Source of the DNA: Pseudomonadota bacterium
GTDB taxonomy: Bacteria; Pseudomonadota; Gammaproteobacteria; Burkholderiales; REEB80
Direction: 5' to 3'
Length of the DNA stretch: 41,690 nucleotides
Assembly (NCBI GenBank): GCA_028873515.1
Contig: JAGWIG010000020.1
Span: 1 to 41,690 of the forward strand
Positions 13,493 to 22,530 of the stretch are shown here, piece after piece. The position numbers were made by a program, and so were the translations under genes. How positions within the stretch are numbered: position 1 is the stretch's first letter; every line of letters begins with the position of its first letter. The notes beneath the pieces were generated by a model. That model ran no database searches and was not told the origin of the DNA. It was given only the letters and a program-made list of their open reading frames with translations.

Positions 13493-16400
13493 TCACTCCT
13501 CAACTTTGGAAGTTCGAGCGACTGTTACCGATCCGGAATGCAGCATTTTTTCAAAATCCTGGGCGGTCATTGGCGCACCAATATAATATCCCTGAAGTTC
13601 GTCACATCCACAGGACTCCAGGAAATGCATCTGCTCAAAGGATTCAACTCCTTCTGCCACCACTGTCAGTCCAAGGTAATGACCAAGACTAATAATCGAA
13701 CGAATAATGGCCCTGTTTTTTTTATCAATACTAATATCATTTACAAACGTACGATCAATCTTTAAAGTATCAACCGGTAATTTCTTAAGATAATTCAAAG
13801 ACGAATAACCCGTACCAAAATCATCGATCGAAATTCTTACACCTATTTCCCGTAACCTCATTAAGGCAAGATGTGTTTCATCGGTATGCTCCATCAGAAG
13901 ACTCTCGGTAATTTCAAGCTCCAGTTCATCACCAGATAACCCATATTCCTGCAGAATATCTCTGACCCTGACAAACAGATCATCCCGTCTGAATTGAACA
14001 GCCGAAAGATTTATAGACATTCTGATTTTTTGAAATCCTAGCCTTTGCCAGGCGAGATTCTGGCTAACCGCCATCTCAAGAACCTTCGCCCCTATTTGTA
14101 CAATGAGGCCAGATTCTTCGGCAACTGAAATAAATTCAACGGGTAAAATCAGGGTCCCATCGGGTGAACGCCAGCGTATCAGTGCTTCAACTCCAACTAT
14201 TGCTCCATCAGACAAATTGATACGAGGCTGATAATAAAGTTCAAACTGGTTAAGCTCGAGTGCCTGACGCAAACCTGCCTGTACAGCAAGATTATGATGA
14301 GCCGCATGATCCATTTCAGCTGAGAAAAACTGGAAATTTCCGCGGCCATTGTTCTTCGCTGCATACATGGCCAAATCAGCAGAACGCAACAACCCGTTTG
14401 GGTCATCGCCTTCCCCGGAATAGAGTGTTATGCCAACAGAGGCCGAGGTCGTCACAACATGGCCTGATAAAGCAAAAGGTTCAGATAGTGCATCGAATAT
14501 CTTGACTGCAATATCTGCAGCATCTGCACTACCCCCAACGTCAGTACCAATAATCGCAAATTCATCGCCCCCGAGTCGAGCGACCGTGTCAACTTCTCTT
14601 AAACAGGAACGTATCCGCAGTGCGGCAGATTGAAGAAGTAAATCACCTACCTGGTGTCCAAGACTATCATTTACCTCTTTGAACCGATCCAGATCTATAA
14701 ACAGAAGCGCCATCATGTTTCCATGTCTCCTGACTCCTGCCATGGCATGACCTAGATGTTCCATAAACAAAGCCCGGTTAGGCAATCCTGTCAAAACATC
14801 GTAGTAGGCAAGATAATTCAGCTGAACTTGGACCTTATGCTGTTCGGATACATCAAGAATAATCCCCAGGAACTCCCTCTTTCCATTAACTTCAACAGCC
14901 CGCCCTTGCAACTCAATATCAACTTCCGTGCCATCTTTTTTCAACCCCTTGAAAGCAAGGCGAATTTCATCAAACTGCCCAACAAAGTGTCGTACAAGAC
15001 GATCCTGAACCTTATTGCGATCTTCCATCTGGATACGATCCACCGCCAAGCTACCCTTAAGTTCATCCTGCTGAAAACCAAAAATTTCAGCGAAGCGTGG
15101 GTTAACATAAGTAAAACGTTCATTTTCAATCATATAAAATCCAGCTAAAGACAGTTCAACCAGATTCCGAAACATTGATTCCGTTGTAGCAAGTTTTTCC
15201 TGTGCCCTCTTGATATCATCAATGTCATCAAGGAAAGTAGTCACTCCAATCACAATCCCATCTTTGTCCAGATAAGGAATTTTGTCTTTCAGGTACCAGC
15301 GAGCCTTGCCCTCGGAATCCTGCAGGAGATCAATACTATCCAGGATGGGAAGTCCGGTTGCCAGTATACGATTGTTTTCAAGGGTATCCTGTGCTGCGAA
15401 TTCATGCAGCATCAATGCGTGCAGATCCTGGCCAAGCAAATCCTGGACAGGCTGGCCAAGGAACCGGCTGCCGGACTCATTTACACGGAGAATACGACCT
15501 TCACGATCCACGTACCAGATCATGGCATGAGTAGCATCAAAAATTACTTGATAATCCTGCTGCTGTTGTTGCAGATCACGTTCTAGACGTTTACGCCTCA
15601 CGTTATCTACAAGGAGATTTCGGTTTGCAATTTCCAAATCATTGGTACGCTGCTGTACCCTTTGCTCCAGACTGGCGTGTGCATCCCTTAACATCAGGGC
15701 AGTTTTCAATCTCTCACGTACCATGGCTGAAACCGTCAGACCTACCAGCGCCAACGTTAAATTAAACAGATGCAAAAGAAATATGGATTCATAAAAATCA
15801 TGTTTGATAAAAGGGCCCAAACCCACAATGGTATTTCCGATTGCAAATAACGAAATAACCAGACTGCCTAGTGTCACTACACGCTGGCGAAACCTGAAGC
15901 CAGCCCAAATGAACAGAGAAAAAATCAAATAGATAAGCAAATTGCTTCCAATTGCGTAGTACCATCCACCCAGGCTGATCGTGCTTAAAACGACAAGAGA
16001 AAGCCAGAACAAGGACAGCTCTCCAACTCTTGCATCTGGCAGGCCACTTCCAGAATCCTTCCAGGACAAGATAAGTGGCGTAATCAACAAAATTCCCGTC
16101 AGGTCGCCAATCCACCAAATCCAAACATTATTCAAAAAATTTGAAGAAGCCAAAGATGCCGTTTCTTGAATAGCCCAAGATCCTATTACTGCGGATATCA
16201 TAGCGCTTATGGCACTGACAATTACAAACTTGAAAACTTCTTCTGCCGAATCAAAACCACCGGTATGTCCAATGGCCCGTCTCATTAACCAACTGCCCGA
16301 TATGGCTTCCAATACATCTCCAGAGGCAATACCCAACGCACCAGGCATGGAATGGGAAAATAAAGGGTTAGCCAGAAACGCGCCAAGAAAAATACCAGGC

Positions 16401-16582
16401 GCATAACGGTTTCCACCCAGGAAGAGGACTGCCAAAGCAATCCCAGCTGGAGGCCAGATGGTCGATGACACACTCAAAGGAGCCTCAAGCTTTAGGCACA
16501 GTTGGCTAATGCTTACATAGGCTATGGCTAGTATGACATTTCTAAAAAACAGGCCCAGCAACCATCGTTGCCGATTCATCAT
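13493..16582 (-). CDS. Membrane MASE1-PAS-PAS-GGDEF-EAL c-di-GMP enzyme
   Basis: The 1029-residue protein can make c-di-GMP (GGDEF) and degrade it (EAL). Order: an N-terminal MASE1-type integral membrane sensor (about 10-290, including SSTIWPPAGIALAVLFLGG), a coiled segment, two PAS domains (about 345-455 and 465-580), GGDEF (about 590-750, motif RLGGDEFAI near 668) and EAL (about 770-1010, GVEALIRW near 798, DDFGTGYSSLNYLKKLP, VVAEGVES). Both catalytic signatures are intact, so it may be bifunctional. ATG 16582 has GGAGAA upstream. It is followed closely by usp, and the divergent neighbour is a hemerythrin-like gene. Confidence 0.93.
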   Translation of the reverse strand: MMNRQRWLLGLFFRNVILAIAYVSISQLCLKLEAPLSVSSTIWPPAGIALAVLFLGGNRYAPGIFLGAFLANPLFSHSMPGALGIASGDVLEAISGSWLMRRAIGHTGGFDSAEEVFKFVIVSAISAMISAVIGSWAIQETASLASSNFLNNVWIWWIGDLTGILLITPLILSWKDSGSGLPDARVGELSLFWLSLVVLSTISLGGWYYAIGSNLLIYLIFSLFIWAGFRFRQRVVTLGSLVISLFAIGNTIVGLGPFIKHDFYESIFLLHLFNLTLALVGLTVSAMVRERLKTALMLRDAHASLEQRVQQRTNDLEIANRNLLVDNVRRKRLERDLQQQQQDYQVIFDATHAMIWYVDREGRILRVNESGSRFLGQPVQDLLGQDLHALMLHEFAAQDTLENNRILATGLPILDSIDLLQDSEGKARWYLKDKIPYLDKDGIVIGVTTFLDDIDDIKRAQEKLATTESMFRNLVELSLAGFYMIENERFTYVNPRFAEIFGFQQDELKGSLAVDRIQMEDRNKVQDRLVRHFVGQFDEIRLAFKGLKKDGTEVDIELQGRAVEVNGKREFLGIILDVSEQHKVQVQLNYLAYYDVLTGLPNRALFMEHLGHAMAGVRRHGNMMALLFIDLDRFKEVNDSLGHQVGDLLLQSAALRIRSCLREVDTVARLGGDEFAIIGTDVGGSADAADIAVKIFDALSEPFALSGHVVTTSASVGITLYSGEGDDPNGLLRSADLAMYAAKNNGRGNFQFFSAEMDHAAHHNLAVQAGLRQALELNQFELYYQPRINLSDGAIVGVEALIRWRSPDGTLILPVEFISVAEESGLIVQIGAKVLEMAVSQNLAWQRLGFQKIRMSINLSAVQFRRDDLFVRVRDILQEYGLSGDELELEITESLLMEHTDETHLALMRLREIGVRISIDDFGTGYSSLNYLKKLPVDTLKIDRTFVNDISIDKKNRAIIRSIISLGHYLGLTVVAEGVESFEQMHFLESCGCDELQGYYIGAPMTAQDFEKMLHSGSVTVARTSKVEE

Positions 16583-17037
16583 GAACTATTCTCCGCTACA
16601 TCAATGTAGCTATTTTTTATTGGATACCAATATCACGATCAGGCCAGTCCGATCAACCGGACTGATATTAACCATGTAACATACTGTTCATAAAAAATAA
16701 TAAAATTAAAAATTAAGCCTTTCCTTGATTAGTATACATTCGTCATACTTCATGATGTCATGAATGGGAAATTTCGCAAACCTTGATAAGACTGCATATC
16801 ATTGCTGATTGACAAATACAGATATAATTGCTCTCCTAAAACTGACGCTACAAATATCTTGTTCCTTAAAATTCTGAAATACTGTCTTAGTTCATTAGCT
16901 TTATGCTAGGATGAAAAATCAGGAGAATAAAAAAGAAGACTCCATTTTTTTTGATTTTTCGACCGCTTGCGAACTGCCTGACCTACGGCTCTACAGTACG
17001 CTCTGCGAAGATAACAATTTAGGAAGGAAACTGCCGA
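16583..17037. promoter_or_regulatory. Divergent intergenic region with a 16-bp palindrome
   Basis: This 455-bp gap separates the leftward c-di-GMP enzyme gene from the rightward hemerythrin gene. A perfect palindrome TTCATGA-TG-TCATGAA lies at 16749-16764, near the middle, and could be a shared operator. The rest is A/T-rich with no gene visible. AGGAAGGA at 17021-17028 is the ribosome site of the hemerythrin gene. Confidence 0.5.
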
Positions 17038-17571
17038 TTGAATGAAACCACCCTATCTCCAATACCTGAAGAACCGATAGGGATTTTGCTAGCCTGTCAC
17101 AGCAATATTCGCCATCAATGCGAATCACTAAAACAACTTGCAGATCATCTCATGGATCATGATACAGATGAATTTGCTACGGAACTGGCAGCACAGATCA
17201 CTCGCTACTTCGATTCTACTTCATCCTATCATCATGAAGATGAAGAAACAGACCTGTTTCCCCTCATCATGAACCATGCCAAAGGACATGACATTCTTGA
17301 ACTTGAACTTCTGTTCAACCAGCTTGCTCTGGAGCATCGCCTAATGCAGGAAGCATGGTCTGAACTTCGCCCGGACCTGATTGCCCTTTCTGCTGGCCAT
17401 AACGTTAGCTTTGAACCCAGCTTGGCACACAGTTTTATTGATTCAGTCCTACAGCACCTTGAACTGGAAGAAGCGGATATTCTTCCATATGCAGAAAAAT
17501 TCCTTTCTTTACAGGAGCTTGTATTGCTTTCAAAGCGCATGCATGCACGCAGAAACAAAATCAGCGAATAA
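17038..17571 (+). CDS. Hemerythrin-like HHE domain protein
   Basis: The predicted four-helix bundle holds a non-heme di-iron site, probably sensing or carrying oxygen or handling iron or redox stress. Candidate ligands in the 177-residue protein are His21 (ACHSNIRH), His65/His66 and Glu69 (HHEDEE, then LFP), His100 (LEHRLMQ), and His140 with Glu144/Glu145 (QHLELEEADILP). The start is TTG 17038, preceded by AGGAAGGA; no ATG in frame would keep the first helix. It lies between two signalling units, and its 3' end overlaps the convergent usp gene by 11 bp. Confidence 0.88.
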   Translation: MNETTLSPIPEEPIGILLACHSNIRHQCESLKQLADHLMDHDTDEFATELAAQITRYFDSTSSYHHEDEETDLFPLIMNHAKGHDILELELLFNQLALEHRLMQEAWSELRPDLIALSAGHNVSFEPSLAHSFIDSVLQHLELEEADILPYAEKFLSLQELVLLSKRMHARRNKISE

Positions 17572-18010
17572 CACATACTCCACAATGTGCACGGTTTACT
17601 AAATCACTTGCAACTGAACCCAGAAGCAAACGGCTTGCCCCGCTTCGTCCAACCGTTCCTACAACAATCAAATCATACTGGTTTACTCTGGCGTAATCGG
17701 ATATTGCCTGAGCAATATGCTTTCCAAATGCCTTGACACAGCGGACATGATAATATCCTGTATCCGAAGCCCTTTTAACCGCCCTACCCAGTACACTCTC
17801 GGGTTTGATGTCATGAAGATCAACAACAATAGCCCCCCAGTATGCCAAATCCGTATGATTTCCACCCTCTGGTGGAAATACTGAAAAAAACGTCAATGGC
17901 AACTGCATGGCCTTGGATATTTCAACAGCGAAAGCTATGGCCTTGACAGATGCTAATGACCCGTCAGTTGCACATAAAAGCTTGGTTACAACTCCCTCCA
18001 ACCGGTTCAT
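17561..18010 (-). CDS. Universal stress protein with complete ATP-binding motif
   Basis: The 149-residue Usp domain begins VTKLLCATDGSLASVKAIAF. Near the C-terminus GTVG, nine residues, then GS satisfies the G-2x-G-9x-G(S/T) motif, so it probably binds ATP. ATG 18010 overlaps the cheB stop by 4 bp (ATGA), indicating translational coupling to chemotaxis genes. It is a paralogue of the Usp at 13042-13488 but clearly divergent. Confidence 0.9.
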   Translation of the reverse strand: MNRLEGVVTKLLCATDGSLASVKAIAFAVEISKAMQLPLTFFSVFPPEGGNHTDLAYWGAIVVDLHDIKPESVLGRAVKRASDTGYYHVRCVKAFGKHIAQAISDYARVNQYDLIVVGTVGRSGASRLLLGSVASDLVNRAHCGVCVIR

Positions 18011-19038
18011 ATTCCTTTCTCCCGAGTGGCCAGCATTGCCATAGCCATTTTATCAAGTCCTACGACCTTATCTACCCCTCCCAGCCTTATAGCTTCACGA
18101 GGCATTCCAAAAACAACTGAGGAAGATTCGTCCTGTGCCAAAGTATAAGCGCCAGCATCACGCATCCGCTTCATACCTCGAGCACCATCATCACCCATAC
18201 CTGTCATGATGACACCAACAGCCTGAGATCCCGCAACATATGCGACAGATTCCATCAATACATCAACAGAAGGTCGATGGCGATTTACAGGCTCCCCTTC
18301 AAAGACTCGAACACTATATCCCTCTCCGGTTTTGAAAAGCCTCATATGCAGCCCTCCGGGTGCGATTAACGCAAGACCTTGCGCTACTTTATCCTTATCC
18401 CTGGCTTCACGAACTTCAATGGCGCATACCCTGTTCAGTCTTGCAGCAAAGGCAGCCGTGAATTTTGGCGGCATATGCTGAACCACTACGAGTCCAGGGC
18501 AATCATACGGCAAGGAGGTGAGAACAGATTCAATCGCCTGCGTCCCGCCGGTCGAGGCTCCAATTGCTATAACATGTTTCATAACATCATGACTCATCGA
18601 CACGACACCAGAAACGCGTCGAGATTTTGTACGTAACCTCAATACGTTCGCATGGTATGCAGCTTTAACTTCATGAACCAAATCTACAGCAGACTCCTCC
18701 AGTCCAATTCCCTGGCCAGGTTTGGCAATAACTGTTGCTGCGCCTGCAGCAAGAGCCTGCATGGTAATTTGTGCCCCACGATTGGTATATGCAGAACAGA
18801 TTACTACTGGAGTAGGCCGATCACGCATGATTTTTTTAAGGAAGGTAATGCCATTCATGCGAGGCATTTCAATATCTAGAACAATCACGTCTGGCCATTG
18901 CCTTACCATTTTCTCCATGGCAAATATCGGATCGGCTGCAGTTTCTATCTCTCCAAATACTGGATCAGCAGAAAGAATCCGGGATAGTGCCGCACGAGCA
19001 ATAAACGAGTCATCCACCACCATCACCCGTATGCTCAA
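18007..19038 (-). CDS. cheB: Chemotaxis protein-glutamate methylesterase CheB
   Basis: CheB removes methyl groups from receptor glutamates (and deamidates glutamines) to reset chemoreceptors. In 343 residues the receiver (about 1-125) has acidic pocket VVDD and phospho-acceptor Asp55 (VIVLDIEMP). The C-terminal esterase has Ser162 (GASTGGT), His188 (VVQHMP) and Asp283/284 (TGMGDDGARG), matching the known triad spacing. The start is TTG 19038, which overlaps the cheD stop (TTGA); in-frame ATG 19023 would cut the first strand. It is the third of four overlapping genes, cheR-cheD-cheB-usp. Confidence 0.95.
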   Translation of the reverse strand: MSIRVMVVDDSFIARAALSRILSADPVFGEIETAADPIFAMEKMVRQWPDVIVLDIEMPRMNGITFLKKIMRDRPTPVVICSAYTNRGAQITMQALAAGAATVIAKPGQGIGLEESAVDLVHEVKAAYHANVLRLRTKSRRVSGVVSMSHDVMKHVIAIGASTGGTQAIESVLTSLPYDCPGLVVVQHMPPKFTAAFAARLNRVCAIEVREARDKDKVAQGLALIAPGGLHMRLFKTGEGYSVRVFEGEPVNRHRPSVDVLMESVAYVAGSQAVGVIMTGMGDDGARGMKRMRDAGAYTLAQDESSSVVFGMPREAIRLGGVDKVVGLDKMAMAMLATREKGI

Positions 19039-19541
19039 CCGCGTTTCCCCGCCAGCAATTCCTGCTCACGATCATGACGTACCTGTACATGACCTGACCA
19101 AATATCAAATATCAAACGCCGGTGCCCATATCCTCCCAAATGTTCGGCTTTAAGAAGCAATCCATATTCTTTCAATAACTGCCTGCCCCGTTCAATATTC
19201 CGACTACTGACATCTGTTTGTGCAGGCCAGTTCAGATGAGGAAACATGTTTCCCCCACCAAACATTTTAACTTCATACTCTACGGGTAAGGTTCCAGACT
19301 GCTTCATCTTATGAATCAAAAATTTCATTGCATCTTCAGCATAGCGGCCATCTAACTTACTATCTGAGTTTTTGCGGGAAGGAAGCATATAATGACACAT
19401 CCCCCCAATGTGCAAAAGGGGATGCCACACAGTAATTGAAACGCAAGATCCCAGCAGCGTACGGATCCGGGTCGTAGAATCCCCAAAGCAAAAATCACCT
19501 GGCCGTAAAAAGACATCAACAATCTTACCGGGTCTGTCCAT
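19035..19541 (-). CDS. cheD: Chemoreceptor glutamine deamidase CheD
   Basis: CheD deamidates specific glutamines of methyl-accepting chemotaxis proteins. The 168-residue protein has the family core TLLGSCVSITVW with catalytic Cys33, and His50 (GMCHYMLP), with Thr28 close by. VKMFGGGNMF and GGYGHRRLIFD are further family blocks. ATG 19541 overlaps the cheR stop (TGATG). The gene lies between cheR and cheB as in many betaproteobacterial clusters. Confidence 0.94.
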   Translation of the reverse strand: MDRPGKIVDVFLRPGDFCFGDSTTRIRTLLGSCVSITVWHPLLHIGGMCHYMLPSRKNSDSKLDGRYAEDAMKFLIHKMKQSGTLPVEYEVKMFGGGNMFPHLNWPAQTDVSSRNIERGRQLLKEYGLLLKAEHLGGYGHRRLIFDIWSGHVQVRHDREQELLAGKRG

Positions 19542-20341
19542 CAGATTTTCCTGAATATGGATGGTTTAATGTTTTCCAGTCCTTCCCCGATTCCATGAAG
19601 ATTTTCTGAATGCCCGATAACAAAATAACCCCCTTTTTTTAAATGCGAAAGCATCTTCATAACTACCTTTTTTTTAGTCTCAAGATCAAAATATATCATG
19701 ACATTGCGTAAAAATATCAAATCAAATTCTCCGATATCCGGATAAGTGGCTATCAAATTTACCTGACTGAAATGTACCCTTCTTTGCAACCTCTTCTCCA
19801 TAGTAAATTCCCCAGAACCATTAGCTACTGGCTCGCAATAGCGGTCAAAGTAGCCCTGGGGTATATGCCGTTTACGTTCAAGGGAGTATAGGCCGGTGCG
19901 CGCGCGGGCAAGCATTCGTGAACTCAAATCTGATGCTATAATTTCCCAGGAACGACTGCCCAGTGATTCTGAAAGCACCATGGCCAGAGTATAAGGTTCT
20001 TCACCACTTGAGCAAGCGGCGCTCCAGACACGGTATGTTCCAGGACTAAGGTGAAGTAACACTTCTTTTTTTATATAATCAAAATGAGCTGGCTCACGGA
20101 AAAAATAGGTTTCATTAGTGGTCAGTAAATCCAAGGCAATTTGCAGTTCCTCCCTGCCGGAAGGGTCGGTCAGGAGTTTAAAATAAGCACCATAACTATC
20201 CAGATTGTACTCTCTGAGACGTTTAGCTAGCCTGCCACAGACCAAAGCCTTTTTAGAACCGGTAAGACTAATCCCCGAAAGTTCCATGACAAGATTGCTG
20301 AACTGATGAAATTCAGTATCCGTAAGATTGACAGGGTCCAT
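19541..20341 (-). CDS. cheR: Chemotaxis methyltransferase CheR
   Basis: CheR transfers methyl groups from SAM to receptor glutamates, opposing CheB. The 266-residue product has the N-terminal helical domain (ALVCGRLAKRLREYN), then TTNETYFFREPAHF, the SAM motif VWSAACSSGEEPYTLAM and DLIFLRNVMIYFD. I use ATG 20341, which sits 5 bp after GAGGAG, rather than GTG two codons upstream. It follows an MCP gene by about 60 bp and overlaps cheD by 1 bp. Confidence 0.95.
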   Translation of the reverse strand: MDPVNLTDTEFHQFSNLVMELSGISLTGSKKALVCGRLAKRLREYNLDSYGAYFKLLTDPSGREELQIALDLLTTNETYFFREPAHFDYIKKEVLLHLSPGTYRVWSAACSSGEEPYTLAMVLSESLGSRSWEIIASDLSSRMLARARTGLYSLERKRHIPQGYFDRYCEPVANGSGEFTMEKRLQRRVHFSQVNLIATYPDIGEFDLIFLRNVMIYFDLETKKKVVMKMLSHLKKGGYFVIGHSENLHGIGEGLENIKPSIFRKI

Positions 20342-20404
20342 TAACACTCCTCATCCTGCAGATACCATGGCACTCGAGGTAAATCTGCAGAAACTAAAAC
20401 CCTT

Positions 20405-21595
20405 CTAGACTATCGAGGATACTTCAGGTAACGACATAACCTGGTTGATTTTCTGCTCAGCGGGTTGGACCTCAAGCTGGGTAATCCAGTCCGGAACATT
20501 AACAGAAGCTTGTATATGCCCAGCCCCATCGACACTATTTAGCTCAAGTCCTTTCAACTTTTCCGAAAGCTTTATCATGGCAGAATGAACCTGGGACAAT
20601 ACCTGCCAGGCACGTCCCTGATTCTGAAGGGTATCCTGTATCTCACTGATTTCATCACGAACGCCTTGCCCTTCCTGATGCCAGGCATCAGTCGAATGCG
20701 ACAAACCGTTCAGCACTTGACTAAATTGTTCCAGGACCTTACGCACAGTCGTTTCAAAATTCTCCATCAACTGTTCGTCATGCCGTCCAAATTCACGGGA
20801 TAACTTGACTGACGAACCAATTGCATCCGTAATAAGTTCAACCTTCTGGCGAATTCGCTTACCTGTTTCGCCTGAAAGATTGGATAGTTTGCGCACTTCA
20901 TCCGCCACAACCGCAAATCCGGCACCAGCTTCTCCTGCACGCGCTGCTTCAATTGCTGCATTCAAGGCAAGTAAATTGGTTTGCTCGGCTATTTTCGCTA
21001 CCTCATCAGCCATTTTTGTCAATTCATCCGTAAACTGCACAAGACTGGATATCTGAGTCAACATCTTATTTTTTTCCTGAACTGATGCATGCAAGGAAGA
21101 TGTAATTGTTGCAAGTTCACCTTCACTTTCATGTAAAAGCATTTTCAGGTTCCCTTGTTCAACCCTTTCATCAACTACCTCGCGAGATGAACTCAAGGAT
21201 AAAGCCATCCGCTCCCCGATGGTGATCAAACGTTTATGTAGCTGGGTGAATACCTCACTGGCTTGTATTCGGACTCCATCAACCTGACGGGCCCATGAAG
21301 GCAGGATTACCATACACAAACGATCGAGTCCTTCTACAGCAGTATTTGAAACAGGAGGCTGTGCTGTTGCCTGATTGCCATACCGGGAACCTGATGCAGC
21401 ACAAGAACGTATCCGTCGCGTCAGAATGGCAGCAACAATCATGACAAATATAAAATAAAGTCCAGCCGCTATTTCCGGTCGAACCGAAAGTCCGCCTAGC
21501 CACAACAAAAGCCCAGAACCTAAAAGACCGAGCAAAATCAGCACCCCCCATACGCCTGGAGGAATAATGTCTCTGTCATGTGTTTGTGCTGTCAT
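20405..21595 (-). CDS. Methyl-accepting chemotaxis protein without periplasmic domain
   Basis: The 396-residue chemoreceptor has two adjacent membrane segments (about residues 15-37 and 42-60) with almost no periplasmic loop, so it probably senses cytoplasmic or membrane signals. The long coiled signalling domain has the conserved hairpin tip [20 protein letters not shown] followed by [18 protein letters not shown] 21595 is used. It heads the cheR-cheD-cheB-usp string. No cheA, cheW or cheY is in the window, so the kinase core must lie elsewhere. Confidence 0.92.
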   Translation of the reverse strand: MTAQTHDRDIIPPGVWGVLILLGLLGSGLLLWLGGLSVRPEIAAGLYFIFVMIVAAILTRRIRSCAASGSRYGNQATAQPPVSNTAVEGLDRLCMVILPSWARQVDGVRIQASEVFTQLHKRLITIGERMALSLSSSREVVDERVEQGNLKMLLHESEGELATITSSLHASVQEKNKMLTQISSLVQFTDELTKMADEVAKIAEQTNLLALNAAIEAARAGEAGAGFAVVADEVRKLSNLSGETGKRIRQKVELITDAIGSSVKLSREFGRHDEQLMENFETTVRKVLEQFSQVLNGLSHSTDAWHQEGQGVRDEISEIQDTLQNQGRAWQVLSQVHSAMIKLSEKLKGLELNSVDGAGHIQASVNVPDWITQLEVQPAEQKINQVMSLPEVSSIV

Positions 21596-22530
21596 GTTAC
21601 ATCCCTGTCAGATAGACAAATTAAAAAAACAGTGCAACCCTATTCATCTAATCGGCCTGTCATACACTAACTTTAATGTTATTTCTCTTTGGGTTCACAA
21701 AAAAAGCAAAAAGACTGGAAATGATTCTGACAGCCAGATCCAATCAAAGCAAGACTTAAAAAATATATACGTAAAAACCCGTAAAAATAAACGTCAGCTT
21801 CTGGCCAAGCTCCTCCGTGTGAATGCAAGAACTAAATATTCTTCAACACCCTTTTAATTAAAGAGCTATTTCCTGAAATACCAAAGCCATGCAATTATGG
21901 TTTTTTTAAGTTTATATCTTCTAAACAATCAACCATCGAGCCAATGATTTCCATCCAATCAAACTTATCCATGTTACCCGGCTAGACCTGGAAGCATACA
22001 GCTTCTTGTCTTCCCGTGCTTGCAAACCCACTTTAAGGCAACAAATTTCTACCAAGGGCTTACCATGTCCTTCTGGAATGTCTTTGCACAATCACTCAAA
22101 ATCAAGCCATTTTCCATAACACATCCCTTCCTCCTGATCTGGTAAAAGCTTGCAGGCTTACTCAAAAAAAGATTATCCACACTATTTTCCAGCACATTCC
22201 ATCCAGGAGCTTGAATACCCGCCAGGCCCAGTTACTCCGGGGAAACAAATATTAATAGCCTTGTAAAGATATAGACGGGTCAGGAAATGAAGTGCACAAA
22301 TTTCGTGTCTTCTATCAATCCTGCCCCAATATCCCCCTGCTTGGTGCCCTGAACCTGCAGCGTGCCATAATCTTTTATTCTAATGATCGACCTTTTCCCC
22401 TAATCGCAATAAGCTGAATAAGCAAGGTTTTGGAAGCCTTATTTTATCGCTGCAGCCTGATATCAATGACGAAGCCTCGACAGGCCCGATCAAGATAGGC
22501 ATGCAAATACATCTATGATAAATTGCTGAC
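21596..22530. other. 935-bp gene-free region
   Basis: I see no convincing gene or RNA here. A 96-codon rightward frame (21567-21857) overlaps the MCP start antisense and has no family features. The region must hold the leftward MCP promoter and the rightward promoter of the ModE/PBP-like regulator. It could contain degraded genes, but I recognise no remnant. Confidence 0.5.

Noticed and set aside
21567-21857. A 96-codon rightward frame
   Set aside because: It starts antisense to the MCP start, is lysine/arginine-rich junk at the end and has no ribosome site.
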